DNA from: Flavobacteriaceae bacterium
Lineage (GTDB): Bacteria > Bacteroidota > Bacteroidia > Flavobacteriales > Flavobacteriaceae
NCBI GenBank assembly: GCA_014075215.1
Contig: CP046177.1
Location: forward strand, 2,418,501 to 2,482,500
Length of the DNA stretch: 64,000 bases
Reading direction: 5' to 3'
The notes beneath the pieces were generated by a model. That model ran no database searches. It was given only the letters and a program-made list of their open reading frames with translations, and had not been told where the DNA came from. The position numbers and the translations under genes were made by a program. This document shows, one piece after another, positions 52,502 through 63,064 of the stretch (position 1 is its first letter; every line of letters begins with the position of its first letter).

Positions 52502-53371
52502 TTAAGCTACATTTTTGATTTGATATAATTTTTCAAATTCGATGATATTTTTGTAACCAAGAGCAGAATGTCTTCTGTATCTGTTGTACCAAGTTTCTAT
52601 GTATTCAAAGACTTTAATTTGAAGACTTTTGTTGGATATAAACTTATTGTCTATCATTAGTTCTGTTTTGATTGTTTTAAAAAAAGATTCAGCTACTGCA
52701 TTATCCCAACAGTTTCCTTTTCTACTCATACTGGGTGTTACATGATAACTTTTAAGGATATTAACAAACGCATGAGATGCGTATTGTACACCTCGATCAG
52801 AATGAAAAATCATACCTTCACAAGGCATTCTGTTGTTTACAGCCATTCTCCATGCAGCAATGATAGTTTGTCTTGCTTTGAGTCCATTGCTCAAAGACCA
52901 ACCAATGACTTTACGATCAAACAGGTCAATAATTACCGTTAAGTACAGCCATCCTTGTGCAGTCTTTAAATAGGTAATATCAGAAACCCATTTCTGTGCA
53001 GCAGCGGTAGCTTTAAAATCTCTATCCAATACATTATCAGCTACTGGATATTGATGCTTAGAATCTGTCGTGACAACAAATTTCTTTTTACGAACTGCTT
53101 TAATCCCGTGTTTTTTCATCAATCGTGCTACCCTAGACCTAGATACTTTAAACCCTTTAGCTTTGAGTTCCTCTGTAATTCTAGGACTTCCATAAGTAGA
53201 TTTACTTCGCTCACAGATACGGTGAATCTCAGAGAGTAGCATACGATTTTTTCCATCTCTATCTGATGGAACATAATTCTTACTCCTGTAATAACTGTTT
53301 CTACTAATTTTAAAAATTTTACACATCTTCCCAACCGGATATTCTCTACTGTAATCTTTGATAAATTTCAA
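52502..53371 (-). CDS. IS3-family transposase OrfB
   Basis: A 289-residue protein: HTH_21 region (SKSTYGSPRITEELKAKGFK, VSRSRVARLMKKHGIKAVRR-like) and rve core with Asp in KWVSDITYLKTAQGWLYLTV, Asp in MIFHSDRGVQYASHAF and Glu in NCWDNAVAESFFKTIKTELM. All DDE residues are present. ATG 53371 overlaps the orfA stop (ATGA). A -1 shift at CTTAAAAAATG in orfA leads into this frame (KKCREHLLQERSEVLKFIKD), the standard OrfAB route. Confidence 0.93.
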   Translation of the reverse strand: MKFIKDYSREYPVGKMCKIFKISRNSYYRSKNYVPSDRDGKNRMLLSEIHRICERSKSTYGSPRITEELKAKGFKVSRSRVARLMKKHGIKAVRKKKFVVTTDSKHQYPVADNVLDRDFKATAAAQKWVSDITYLKTAQGWLYLTVIIDLFDRKVIGWSLSNGLKARQTIIAAWRMAVNNRMPCEGMIFHSDRGVQYASHAFVNILKSYHVTPSMSRKGNCWDNAVAESFFKTIKTELMIDNKFISNKSLQIKVFEYIETWYNRYRRHSALGYKNIIEFEKLYQIKNVA

Positions 53372-53667
53372 TACTTCCGATCGCTCTTGGAGAAGATGCT
53401 CACGGCATTTTTTAAGATATCCCGCTCCATGGTAACATCCTTGAGCTGTTTACGTAATCGCTCTAACTCTTTCTGATCTTCTGTGAGTTGTTTGACGCCA
53501 TTACCGCTAAAAGCTAAATCAGGACGCTGTTCTAATTCTCTACGCCATCTGTAAATAAGATCTGCACTGATTCCCAATTCCATGGCAATCTGCTTTGTGT
53601 TACCTCGTACATTGCTTAATTCTACTGCTTTAATTTTAAACTCTTTACTGTATTTTCTTCGTTTCAT
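53368..53667 (-). CDS. IS3-family transposase OrfA
   Basis: A 99-residue protein with a helix-turn-helix (YSKEFKIKAVELSNVRGNTK, MELGISADLIYRWRREL) and a coiled coil (LERLRKQLKDVTMERDILKN). It includes the A6 slippery run near its end at LKNAVSIF. Full length for the subgroup, and part of the complete element at 52472. Confidence 0.92.
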   Translation of the reverse strand: MKRRKYSKEFKIKAVELSNVRGNTKQIAMELGISADLIYRWRRELEQRPDLAFSGNGVKQLTEDQKELERLRKQLKDVTMERDILKNAVSIFSKSDRKY

Positions 53668-53785
53668 ATGGTTAAGTTATTTTAGATAAAATTAGCTTAA
53701 CTCTTTGTCACTCTAAATGTAGCAAGTCCAATTTCTCGGTTGTTGTTTATAGAGGTAATAAAAATCTGTGTTTAAATTTGATATT

Positions 53786-54163
53786 TTAATTTCTATTTCT
53801 AAATTTTTCTTTCATCTTCTTTTGTATTTCTTTTTGAGTTTTTTTATAAATCTTGTATTGTTCAGCAGAAAGCAATGTTTTCATTTCGTTGTTTTTAGAA
53901 CGTTTTATCGATTTATATTCCTTGTACTTGGCAAATTTACTCTTACCACTAGTTTTTAAAGTTTTCATTTGAAGTGCGTACTTTTTTGTAGTTTCTTCAA
54001 ATTTTGGTTTCTGCTCTTCAGATAAGTCTAATTTTTCAAAATACTGTTCTAACTGTTCTTTAACTTGCTTTTTTTGTTCTTCTGTAAGTTTTTTGTCTTG
54101 TGCGAAAGTTATTGTGCTAACTAACAATACTACTACTACGATACTATTTTTTAATAATTTCAT
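53786..54163 (-). CDS. Small exported Lys/Glu-rich helical protein
   Basis: A 125-residue protein with a signal peptide (LKNSIVVVVLLVSTITFAQ) and an almost wholly charged helical body (LTEEQKKQVKEQLEQYFEKL, DLSEEQKPKFEETTKKYALQ, LLSAEQYKIYKKTQKEIQKK). The repeated L-T/S-E-E-Q-K pattern resembles Spy/CpxP-like or DUF4168-like periplasmic proteins, but I cannot assign a family. It lies downstream of the TonB-receptor cluster on the same strand and may belong to it. Confidence 0.7.
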   Translation of the reverse strand: MKLLKNSIVVVVLLVSTITFAQDKKLTEEQKKQVKEQLEQYFEKLDLSEEQKPKFEETTKKYALQMKTLKTSGKSKFAKYKEYKSIKRSKNNEMKTLLSAEQYKIYKKTQKEIQKKMKEKFRNRN

Positions 54164-54351
54164 TTTTATATTTTTTATTGTTTATTATTTTCTAATTGTT
54201 TTTCAAAATTAGGACTATTACACATTTATTGGTTTAAATTATTTATGTTTACCACCACCCTTCAAAAATAGTATAGAAAACAAGATTATTAAAATTTACT
54301 ATACAGAGACTTAAAATGTATAGATGAAACCCTCATTGAGGGGTTTAGTAT

Positions 54352-57057
54352 TTATAATTTATATGTAACAGTTAAAAAACCATAACGCGGTTGTACATAA
54401 TACTCTGACGTGGTAGAAAAAGCTTCGTTATAATTGTTTTGATTTATTGATTGGGTATTAAGAATATTTTTAACACCTAATCTGAATTTCCATTTACTGT
54501 CTTTTTTTCTATAATAGAGATTTGCATTTAAAAAAGAATAAGAGTTTAGTGTCTGCTGATCATCAGAATAATTATAGAAGCTATAATCTGATGTAAAAGA
54601 AAAATCTTTAAAGAATACCATCTCTAACTTTGCAAAAGGCATATCTGTATAAAAGGTGTTTTTAGTACCTGAATTTGTAAAATCGCTTATAGCACTTTGG
54701 TAACCGATTTCAAAATTTGGTCCTTTTTTAAAATTTGTCAAAACGCTTACTTTATAGCGCTGTGTTAATGATTCTGATTCAGTTATTTTATCGTTTACTA
54801 CATTAAAATTATTAAACCAAGACACATTAGCACTTAAGCCTACTTTATATTTTCCAATGGTTTTATCCCAACGAAATATTCCGTTAAGGCTTTCGTCTGT
54901 TACGGTTGAATTAATTGGTGTAGATACCGAATTTATGCCTTGATAGATAAGACTATTTTTAATTGGGTCATTCATTTTCGTATATCTTAATGATGCCAAT
55001 ACATTAGTATAATTAAACAAACTAAAACTACTATAGTTTAAATTGAATGTATCGTATAGACCATTTTTAATCTCATTATTCCCTTGAAATAGTGAATTAT
55101 AATTAGTAAACACATAACCTTGTGCCACACTATTAATATCAGGGTATGCTACGGTTTGAGAATAGTTAAATCGTAAGCTTTCAGATTTTTTAAATTGCAG
55201 ATTAGCATAAAAATTTGGTAATAGTTTCGTTTGAGTATCTTCATATTTTTCTCCGAGTTGTTCATTATTATAAGTGTAACTATGAAGGTTTACTCCTGGC
55301 GCAAATGTGAATTTTCCAGTAATAAATTTATATTTTGCGCCTGCATAGATATCTAAAAAATTAGCAGTAACATCATTATTAAACCCGTCTTCAGAAAAGT
55401 CATTTATACTTCCATCGTCCAAAGTTTGAAAAATTGAAGAGTCGAAATTCTGTTTACTGTTAGTACCACCAATAACAAAGTTTAAATTACTTGTGTTATT
55501 TAGTACATTGTAATAATTCACTTTAGCATCAAACTTATTGGTATTAATTGTTTTGTCTTAATTTAATCCGTAATTCTCTTGCGTAGTATCATAAGGGAAT
55601 ACAGTAGAAAATGGCAACACTGCTACACTTGGATTCTCGCCTAAACCTAAAAATGTTGCATTGTAAAAAGGGTTTTCTTTAGACCATAAATGTTGTACTT
55701 CGGCTGAAAAAATATTTTTATCGTTTAATGTATAATAAAGATTTGCATTCTGGTTAATAGAAAAAGGATTGTCTTCTCTCAACTCATTTATGGTATTATT
55801 TACAGTTGCTGTTGTAGACGAGACTCTACTACTTTCTTCTTGTTCAGACAGTTTTAAGAACACATCATAATCTAATTGAAAATTGCTATGCGGTTTATAA
55901 GATGCACTTATTTTACCAAGACCTAACTTATTGTCTTGAACAGAACTCGTTGTAGTTTCCTCTGTGAGGTCATCTAAAATATAATCTCTTGTTGTTAGTT
56001 CTTCTATATCTGTTTTTGTTCCAGAATAAATAAAGAAGCCACTTAAATCAAGGCTTTTACTTGGTGAATAGCTAAAATTTGCAGCTCCAAATTTAGTTTC
56101 TATTTCATTAGCCATATTGTTTTGAAGTAATGAAAACCCTAAATTATCTTGAGTTAAATTTAAGGTGGTTCCTCCTCCTGCCAAATTTTTAAAACCTCCT
56201 GTAAACTTAAAATAATCTCTACGTGTAAAAGGTATTTCACCAATATTATTGATGTCTGTTATAATATTAATACTCTTTTCTGGACTGTAGTAAAACAGCT
56301 TTGGGTGAACCAAATATCTATCATCTGGCCCACCACCAGCTGTAACATCACCAAACCAAAAATTCTTCTTTCCTTCTTTAAGCTTAATATCAATAGCTAT
56401 ACTATCGTCATTATTTGTAACACCCTGTAATTGCGAGACTTCATTAAAGTTTTTAAGCACTTGTACTTTTTCAATGGCATTAGACGGTATATTTTCTACT
56501 GCCAATTTAGAATCTCCATCGAAAAAATCTTTCCCTTCTACCATTAGCTTCTGTACACGTTTGCCTTCAACCTCAATTTCTCCATCATCATTAATTTCTA
56601 CTCCTGGTAATTTTTTAAGCACATCGCCTAATTTCTTTTCTGTACCATTCTTAAAAGAATCAGCATTATATACTATGGTGTCACCTTTAACTGTAATAGG
56701 CATTTCATAAGTTAAAAGAACTTCATCTAATTGGCTATTATCCTCGTAAAGTGTAAAGTTTTTTTCAAAGCCTATAGATTGCTCGGTTATTTCCAAAGTT
56801 TCAGAAATGGTTTTATATCCTAAAAAACTAACCTTTAAAGTATAGTTAGCATTCTTTTCAAGCGAAAGCTGGTATCTACCTTTATTATTAACAACTGAAT
56901 ATGAAGCTAATTTTTTTGTTATACTATTTATCGCCACCACATTAGCAGACTCTAAAGGTGTGCCAATACTATCTTTTATAGATCCTGAAACATTAATCTC
57001 CTGCGAAAAAGCGTTTAAAGAAAATAGTACACAAAGTATATATACGATTTTTTTCAT
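54352..57057 (-). pseudogene. Outer membrane beta-barrel TonB-receptor-like gene with in-frame stop
   Basis: From ATG 57057 the frame encodes a signal peptide (IVYILCVLFSLNAFSQ), a carboxypeptidase-regulatory-like domain (GSIKDSIGTPLESANVVAIN), a plug-like domain (GDVLKKLPGVEINDDGEIEV) and part of a barrel, then stops at TAA 55558-55560. The same frame continues at once (DKTINTNKFDAKVNYYNVLN) through a further 390 barrel residues to a natural end (FLTVTYKL) at 54352. The whole would be 901 residues. CAA (Gln) to TAA is the simplest cause. It follows the GLPGLI gene, as this receptor family often does. Confidence 0.87.
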
Positions 57058-57069
57058 TTGAATCTATTT

Positions 57070-57918
57070 TTAGTTTCCTTTTCCTAAACCAGCTCTTCCT
57101 CTACGGAAATTTTCTCGAACTTCTTGCGCTTTCTTCTTTGCAAGAGCATCATATTTTTCTTGGGTTATTTTCTTTCCTTTTTTAGGCGGATTTATAGTTT
57201 CTTCTTCTTTATTTAATTCTATTTTTGAGCAAAGAATTGTAGTATTTCCTGCATTTACTTCTAGAATTAACCCTGGTAAACCATAATACATTGCAGGTCC
57301 TTGAGAAACAGGAATATCAAGAGTAAACCAAGCCGTTACTATTATCATTTCATCCTCTATTTTTCTTTCTTCTTTCGAGTCATTTGTTCGTTGCTCTCCT
57401 GGGCGAAAATTTGTTGGTAATCCTCTATTTTTTAAGATAGCCGTTGCCTTAAAGCAGGTATGTTTTCCAATCGTTTTTACATCATCAGTAATTTTCCAAT
57501 CTATCGCTTTAAGTGAATCTTGAATTAGGAATAGTTTCCCATAAAGGTCTACTTGATTTTTGTAAGTATTGTCGATATTATTTTTGTAAAGTTTGCCATT
57601 ACTCCCTTGATTAAGTATCATTTTCATCATTCCCATCCGTTGTGCTATTATTCCATTGCCTTGGTCTTGTTCTAACTTTTCTTCTTCAACATATATAGAA
57701 GAATTCTTATTAAAAGAGAGTACAAAATTATTAGTAGACATACTATTGATACGCTCTTGTATCATTGCCTTTTGAGCCTCTGGAATTTGACGATTACTTA
57801 AGTTTATTTTTATCGTATTTTTTAAAACATAATAGGCTTTACCGTTGGTGTTTTGTGCTGAAATAGGTACTGAAAATACGAGTATGAATAGTATTATTAT
57901 GTTTTTTAGATACTTCAT
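57070..57918 (-). CDS. GLPGLI family protein, exported
   Basis: A 282-residue protein with a signal peptide (NIIILFILVFSVPISAQ) and the family motif in PVSQGPAMYYGLPGLILEVN. IGKHTCFKATAILKNRG and IIVTAWFTLDIPVS are also typical. GLPGLI proteins are Bacteroidota periplasmic or envelope proteins of unknown function, usually paired with an outer membrane beta-barrel receptor, here the broken gene 12 bp downstream. The C-terminus is rich in Arg and Gly (ENFRRGRAGLGKGN). Confidence 0.88.
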   Translation of the reverse strand: MKYLKNIIILFILVFSVPISAQNTNGKAYYVLKNTIKINLSNRQIPEAQKAMIQERINSMSTNNFVLSFNKNSSIYVEEEKLEQDQGNGIIAQRMGMMKMILNQGSNGKLYKNNIDNTYKNQVDLYGKLFLIQDSLKAIDWKITDDVKTIGKHTCFKATAILKNRGLPTNFRPGEQRTNDSKEERKIEDEMIIVTAWFTLDIPVSQGPAMYYGLPGLILEVNAGNTTILCSKIELNKEEETINPPKKGKKITQEKYDALAKKKAQEVRENFRRGRAGLGKGN

Positions 57919-57995
57919 TTTTAATAATTTTGATTAAGAAAATATTACTTTAATTCAATAGGAATCCAAATGTTAATGTCTGTTAACATCTTAAT

Positions 57996-58844
57996 TTACT
58001 TTTTCAACACAGATACATCTACCCAGAACTGAATAGGCTTTAATAAAGCTTTTATTTCATTAATTTTTTCAAGTTTACCACTTACACCTGATCTATTTTT
58101 AAACCTTGCAGGAATCCTATCCAATTTAGAACTGTCAGGTAAGCTGAGCTCTATATTTGGATCATTAGTTGTTATACCTATTGCCCAGGTATCTTTTTTA
58201 GCTTTTGTATTTTTCTTGAGAAGCCTTTTTGGAATCGCAATCTCAAATGTAAATGATTGACCAGGTATCAATTTTGAATCAAACATAATACCCAAACTCT
58301 CAAAATCTAAAGCACTACGATTGAAATCAATTATTTGCCCATCTTCATAACCATTAAAGTTTATTAGGCCAATATTTTCGGATTGACCCTTAAAATTCTC
58401 TAATAATTTAGACTGATTTGGCAACATATTTTTATCAATATTGGATATTGAGCCCATACCTCCTCTTCCTCTAAAACCACCATCGCTACTCTTGAGGCTT
58501 TCAAATTTTTGTTTTATTGCGTCTGAATTTACAATTCCTTCAAGGAAAGAAATACCTTGGTCTTTACTATGCTTTCCATCTGTATTAACTCAATAGGTCA
58601 TACCTAAAAGCATAATTTTTTTTATAACCTGCTCATCAAATGAACTCACTATTAAGTACAAATTATCGTCATCCTGTTGTATCGCATAATTTATATTATT
58701 GTTGGACCGAATTGTATTGACTGGCCATTCTATCTGGTCTCCATCAATTACAGGTATAGCATCGACCTTTTCAACATTATATAATTTCTTACTACATGAG
58801 CTTGATAAAAACACTACAACTATTATTAGAATTATTTTATTCAT
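57996..58844 (-). pseudogene. Hypothetical lipoprotein gene with in-frame TGA
   Basis: From ATG 58844 the frame encodes a lipoprotein signal (IILIIVVVFLSSSC) and a domain beginning VEKVDAIPVIDGDQIEWPVN, then stops at TGA 58590-58592 after GMTY. The same frame continues VNTDGKHSKDQGISFLEG to the natural end VSVLKK at 57996, 282 residues in all. Relatives have Trp at this place, so TGG to TGA is likely. The start resembles carbohydrate-binding CBM9-like domains of envelope proteins. It lies between the DUF4249 and GLPGLI genes. Confidence 0.85.
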
Positions 58845-58861
58845 TTTATTGATTAAATTAT

Positions 58862-59701
58862 TTATTGCTCAATAACTTCAAAGTAAACCACCTGACTTGC
58901 AAATCCTGAAAAAATACCTAAACCATTATTTATGTTTGTGAATGGCTCGTTTAAATCTCTTGAATCTTGACTTGATGTTTCATAGAGTAAGGCATATTCT
59001 TCATTGACGTGATATATTGTAACCTTGTGCATACCATATTGCGTATAGTGTATCAAAGCTCTTAATTCTAAAATGTTCTGTTGGGTAGGTGAAGTTGTAA
59101 ATTCAAAATTAATGCCCAAACCACCAAGAACATCAGTTGGGTCTATGGACTCAGGATTATCTTCTGTATTTTCAATTACTAGATAGTAGTAACTACCATC
59201 ATTGTTGTTCCAAATGACATCAATAGTTTGCTGAAAAGATTCTCTAAAATCCCTTAAATCTAGCAAGGAGTTTATTTCAGGTATTTCGATTGACTCAGGC
59301 GATATATCCACTCCTTCTGGTTCACTCGGTATGGTTGTTGTTGAAGATATTATTCTATCTTCATATTCAAAAGTTAGTTGATAGTTTCCACCTATATTTA
59401 TAGATAAATCGTTACCGTCATAAAAATACCTCCCTGGTTGGTCTGCTACTGGTGATAATACAAAATCCTGACTATCACTAGAAATTGTTATAATTGCATC
59501 ACTTATAAGCTCTGGCTCAATAGTATTCCCACTATTAAAGGGCACTGTTTTTTTTAGATAAATATCATCAACAGATTCACCTTCATAAATAAAGGCCTCT
59601 ACAACTGGTTCGCTTATCCCTGGGTCAAAATCTGGGACATCTTCACAAGATGAAATAATGATGATACATAATACAGCTATAATCTTTTTGAAAATTTTCA
59701 T
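58862..59701 (-). CDS. DUF4249 lipoprotein
   Basis: A 279-residue lipoprotein (IIAVLCIIIISSC) with the DUF4249 start (DPGISEPVVEAFIYEGESVD, IYLKKTVPFNSGNTIEP) and an all-beta body. DUF4249 proteins occur directly downstream of a TonB receptor in Bacteroidota, as here (11 bp), and probably form an outer membrane pair with it. Function unknown. Confidence 0.88.
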   Translation of the reverse strand: MKIFKKIIAVLCIIIISSCEDVPDFDPGISEPVVEAFIYEGESVDDIYLKKTVPFNSGNTIEPELISDAIITISSDSQDFVLSPVADQPGRYFYDGNDLSINIGGNYQLTFEYEDRIISSTTTIPSEPEGVDISPESIEIPEINSLLDLRDFRESFQQTIDVIWNNNDGSYYYLVIENTEDNPESIDPTDVLGGLGINFEFTTSPTQQNILELRALIHYTQYGMHKVTIYHVNEEYALLYETSSQDSRDLNEPFTNINNGLGIFSGFASQVVYFEVIEQ

Positions 59702-59712
59702 TGTTATTAATT

Positions 59713-62182
59713 TTAAAATGATACGTTAAAAAATAAGCTAGGTGTAAAACCTATATAATTGACATTTGTTTCTATCATCTCACTATCCACAACTTCAAAC
59801 TCTTTGTACCAAGTATTGGTTCTGTTATATAAGTTGAATAAGGATAAGCCCATACTGCCTTTTCCAGATCCAATATTAAAGTTATAAGTAGCACTTAAAT
59901 CTAGGCGATGATATGGTGCAAGTCTTAGCCCGTTCTTTTCTCCTACGCTTACATATTCGGTTTCTGTTCCATCCAAAAGAGTAATAGTATAAATACCATT
60001 AGGTGCTGTAAAAGGTTTACCGCTCCCGTAAACCCAAGTTGCGCCTAAATCCCAACGACCTGCCTTGAGTACATTTACAAATTTAAATTCGTGGCGCTGA
60101 TCGTTTAAAGAATAAAATGGATTGCTGTTTAAGTCTGGGAATGTGTGCACTACTTCGCTCAAAGTATAACCTAACCAACCCGAATATTTACCCACCTTTT
60201 TTTGGATTAAGAAATCAAAACCTCTTGATATACCTGTACCCTCAAAAAACAATTGATCGTTAGGGTCTGTACCTAGCGCAGACTGAAAACGAAGTGAAAA
60301 TTCCGTAAGCCCTGACATATCTTTTTCAAAATATTCAACATCAAACAACCAATCATCAATTTCATAGCTTGCACCAATAATTAAATGCTCTGCAAAACTT
60401 ATTGGACTATTCTCTTCATTGGCCAAAAGCCAAAAGTCTCTACTTCCTTGTGTTACGTCTTCACGAACAATTCTATTTACAAATTGATAATATTTTCCCC
60501 AAGCGCCTTTGAGTTTGATTTGGTCATTAAGTTGGTATGATGCCGAAAGACGTGGTTCAAAATAGAGTTCATCTGTTACATCAAAATGAGTAGCTCGAAT
60601 ACCACCAACTAGATTTAATTTTTCGGTTGGACTCCATTTATCCTGTAAATAAACTGTACTTAATACCCCTTTATCTTTTTGATCTATTACGGTTATTGAA
60701 TCGTTAAGGCTGTAGCTATAATCAACTTCATTCTTTGTTAATTGTCCACCAAATTCTAAGCTATGCTTTGAGTTGATTTTGTACTCGTTGTGTATTCTAA
60801 GTGTATAATCTTTTAGATTGTTATCTTCTACCAGTCCTGTTCTGTTAGTGTTGGTTGAGTCAGCTAATTGTATGGTTACATCGTTTACCCTATTTCTCTC
60901 ACTAACGTAATTGGAATAAGCACCTACAACATTTGTGTACAGTTTATCATTCCATTGTCTTGCCCGTCGAACACTAGAACCCCAGTTTCCCCAATTCAAC
61001 AAATCTTCAATGTCAGCATTTATGGTTCTTTCATCATCTGTACCTGAGCCAAAAGTATTTTGGTTTTCCCTAGAACTATCTAAATTATCTTCACCATTAT
61101 ACATTGAAACTGAAATAATGTCTTTATCGCTAGGTTTGTAACTGAACTTTGTATTTAAATCATAAAAATAAAATGAAGGCTGTGTTTGGTTTTGTTGAAA
61201 CCCATTGAAATTAGGCAGGTTATTACCATTGGTTGGCTCTGAATCGTTATACAAATCAAAAATACTATTGTACAATCCGCTTTGAAGAATATCGGTATAA
61301 GACCTTCTACCCGCTATTAACAGATTTGCTTTATCTCCTATTGGAATCTCAACAGTTGCATTGGCACTCAGTAAGCTTAAACCTCCAGAAAAACTTAGTT
61401 TATTGCTATTTCCCGTTTTACCAGTTAAATCAATTACACTTGAAATTCTGCCACCATACTCGGCAGGAAACCCACCTTTAAATAACTGAATATCCTTTAT
61501 AGCATCACTATTAAAAGCACTGAAAAAACCATAAAAATGATCAACGTGATATACCGTAAAACCGTCTAAAAGAACTAAATTTTGATCTGGCGTTCCACCA
61601 CGAACATAAAGACCTGCAGAAGATTCATTTGTGCCACTTACACCCGGAAGTAATTGTAAGGCTCTAAAAATATCTTTTTCTCCTAAGTTTGGTATGGATG
61701 CCAACTTTTTGGGTGATAATGATATCTGACTTACATTCTTATTCATTTTGACAATTTGCTGTCTTGATTCGGCATTTATGACTACCTCGTCTAGTTGGTT
61801 GTCATCAGGTTTCAGCAGGATTGTTATTTTATCTTTTGCCATTTCTGGTGTGAGTATCAAAGTCAGGATTTGATAACCTAGATATTGTACCTGTATAGTT
61901 GAAGTTTCTGATGGTACATTGAATAGCGTAAAGAAGCCATCCTCATTGGTTGTTGTTCCAATATTTGTCCCTTTCACAAAAACATTAGCAAAAGGTAATG
62001 TCTCACCACTTTCATTGTCTTTTACAACACCACTAATGGTAATTGGGTTCTTTTGGATTTTGTTTTCCAAAAAATGTGAAGCGACATTGCTCTTGAGGTA
62101 AATTGCATAACTCTTGGTTATTGAGCCATACAGAAACATAATAAAAAATAATAAAAAATAATACTAAAATTTTTCTGTCCAT
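59713..62182 (-). pseudogene. TonB-dependent receptor with a 10-bp duplication in its signal sequence
   Basis: The main frame (ATG 62139 to 59713, 808 residues) has a carboxypeptidase-regulatory-like domain (ISGVVKDNESGETLPFANVF), a plug (IFRALQLLPGVSGTNESSAG, YVRGGTPDQNLVLLDGF, AEYGGRISSVIDL) and a full barrel ending GFTPSLFFNVSF, but no signal peptide. A signal-like start, MDRKILVLFFII, opens at ATG 62182 in another frame. Between them lies an exact 10-bp tandem repeat (62141-62160). Removing one copy joins the frames as MDRKILVLFFIMFLYGSITK, with a cleavage site soon after (SYA). So the present sequence is shifted by one base and export is probably lost. Confidence 0.8.
62141..62160. repeat. 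10-bp tandem duplication (ATAAAAAATA twice)
   Basis: Two exact, adjacent copies of ATAAAAAATA lie in the signal-peptide codons of the TonB receptor gene. Ten bases are not a multiple of three, so gain or loss of one copy switches the reading frame. Confidence 0.9.
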
Positions 62183-62265
62183 ATTTTTGAATTTAGAGAA
62201 CTATTAATATTTAATATCAAAAGTATGAGCAACTTAAAACAGAGAAAAAAAAGATATACCTACAA

Positions 62266-62310
62266 AAAAAAAGTATCGACAAACAAGGAATATGTATCGA
62301 TACTTTTTTT
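62266..62310. terminator. Terminator between the LytTR gene and the TonB receptor gene
   Basis: AAAAAAAGTATCGA (62266-62279) pairs over 14 bp with TCGATACTTTTTTT (62297-62310) around a 17-base loop, with A- and T-runs on the outer sides. It would end transcription of the two-component genes on the minus strand, 31 bp after the regulator's stop, so the receptor operon needs its own promoter. Confidence 0.8.
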
Positions 62311-62340
62311 AAAGTTTATACCATTTGTATTAAAAGAGAT

Positions 62341-63054
62341 TTACACTCCAAGTCTTTTTAGAACGACTTCTTTGTAGGTTTCTCCAATAGGAATACGAAT
62401 ATCATTAATAACAACATTAGATTTTTGCAAAGCCCTAATGCAATCAATATTAATAATATAAGAACGGTGTGTTCGAATAAAATTTGAAGGTAGTTTTTTT
62501 AAAATTGCTTTAAAACTGGATAGTGTTAACAAAGGTTTTGATTTTTCTTTTAGATGAATTTTTATATAATCTTTCAGCCCTTCAATATATTCTATATCTT
62601 GTACATTAACCTTAATGTTTTCATATTCTGATTTCACGAAAATAAAGTCGTTATTATTTTCTCCAGAAGAAACGTTTGCTTGTGGCGCAATAGACTGTTC
62701 TAACTCATACTTTTCTTTGGCGCGAGAAACGGCTTTTAAAAAGCGTTGAAACGGAATAGGTTTTACCAAATAATCGGTTGCATTTAATTCAAAGCCTTCT
62801 AAAGCGTGCTGTGGATAAGCCGTTGTAAAGATAAATTGCGGAATATTCTCAACTGTTTTTACCAAATCTAATCCTGTTAAATTAGGCATTTCTATATCTA
62901 AAAACACTAAATCTACTTGATGCTTATTCAATATTGTTATTGCATCTAATGGATTGTTACATTTCGCAACAATTTCCATCCCTTCTATTTGATTGACATA
63001 AGTATCAATAACATCAACTGCCAATGGCTCATCATCTATAATTACGCACTTCAT
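62341..63054 (-). CDS. LytTR-family response regulator
   Basis: A 237-residue protein: receiver domain at about 1-115 (KCVIIDDEPLAVDVIDTYVN, phosphoacceptor Asp in VDLVFLDIEMPNLTGLDLVK, conserved Lys in DYLVKPIPFQRFLKAVSRAK) and a C-terminal LytTR DNA-binding domain (IEYIEGLKDYIKIHLKEKSK, NFIRTHRSYIINIDCI, IPIGETYKEVV). It is encoded 10 bp after its sensor kinase. By position it probably controls the adjacent TonB-receptor cluster. Confidence 0.93.
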   Translation of the reverse strand: MKCVIIDDEPLAVDVIDTYVNQIEGMEIVAKCNNPLDAITILNKHQVDLVFLDIEMPNLTGLDLVKTVENIPQFIFTTAYPQHALEGFELNATDYLVKPIPFQRFLKAVSRAKEKYELEQSIAPQANVSSGENNNDFIFVKSEYENIKVNVQDIEYIEGLKDYIKIHLKEKSKPLLTLSSFKAILKKLPSNFIRTHRSYIINIDCIRALQKSNVVINDIRIPIGETYKEVVLKRLGV

Positions 63055-63064
63055 CTGTTGTATT

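Larger units (their letters stand above)
52472..53730 (-). mobile_element. Second IS3-family insertion sequence, complete (1259 bp)
   Basis: The ends start TGGATATGC (52472) and, as complement, TGGACTTGC (53730). They can be aligned without gaps over about 36 bp, closing with a shared AGTTAAGC. A 3-bp ATT duplication flanks it (52469-52471 and 53731-53733). It carries orfA and orfB on the minus strand. It is a different IS3 subgroup from the element at 35474. Confidence 0.83.

Noticed and set aside
54352..62182. Alternative genetic code, because several genes read through TAA or TGA
   Set aside because: TAA, TGA and TAG all end intact, well-sized genes in the same window (for example TGA at 32764 and TAA at 7065), so reassignment does not fit. 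Nonsense mutations explain the data better.
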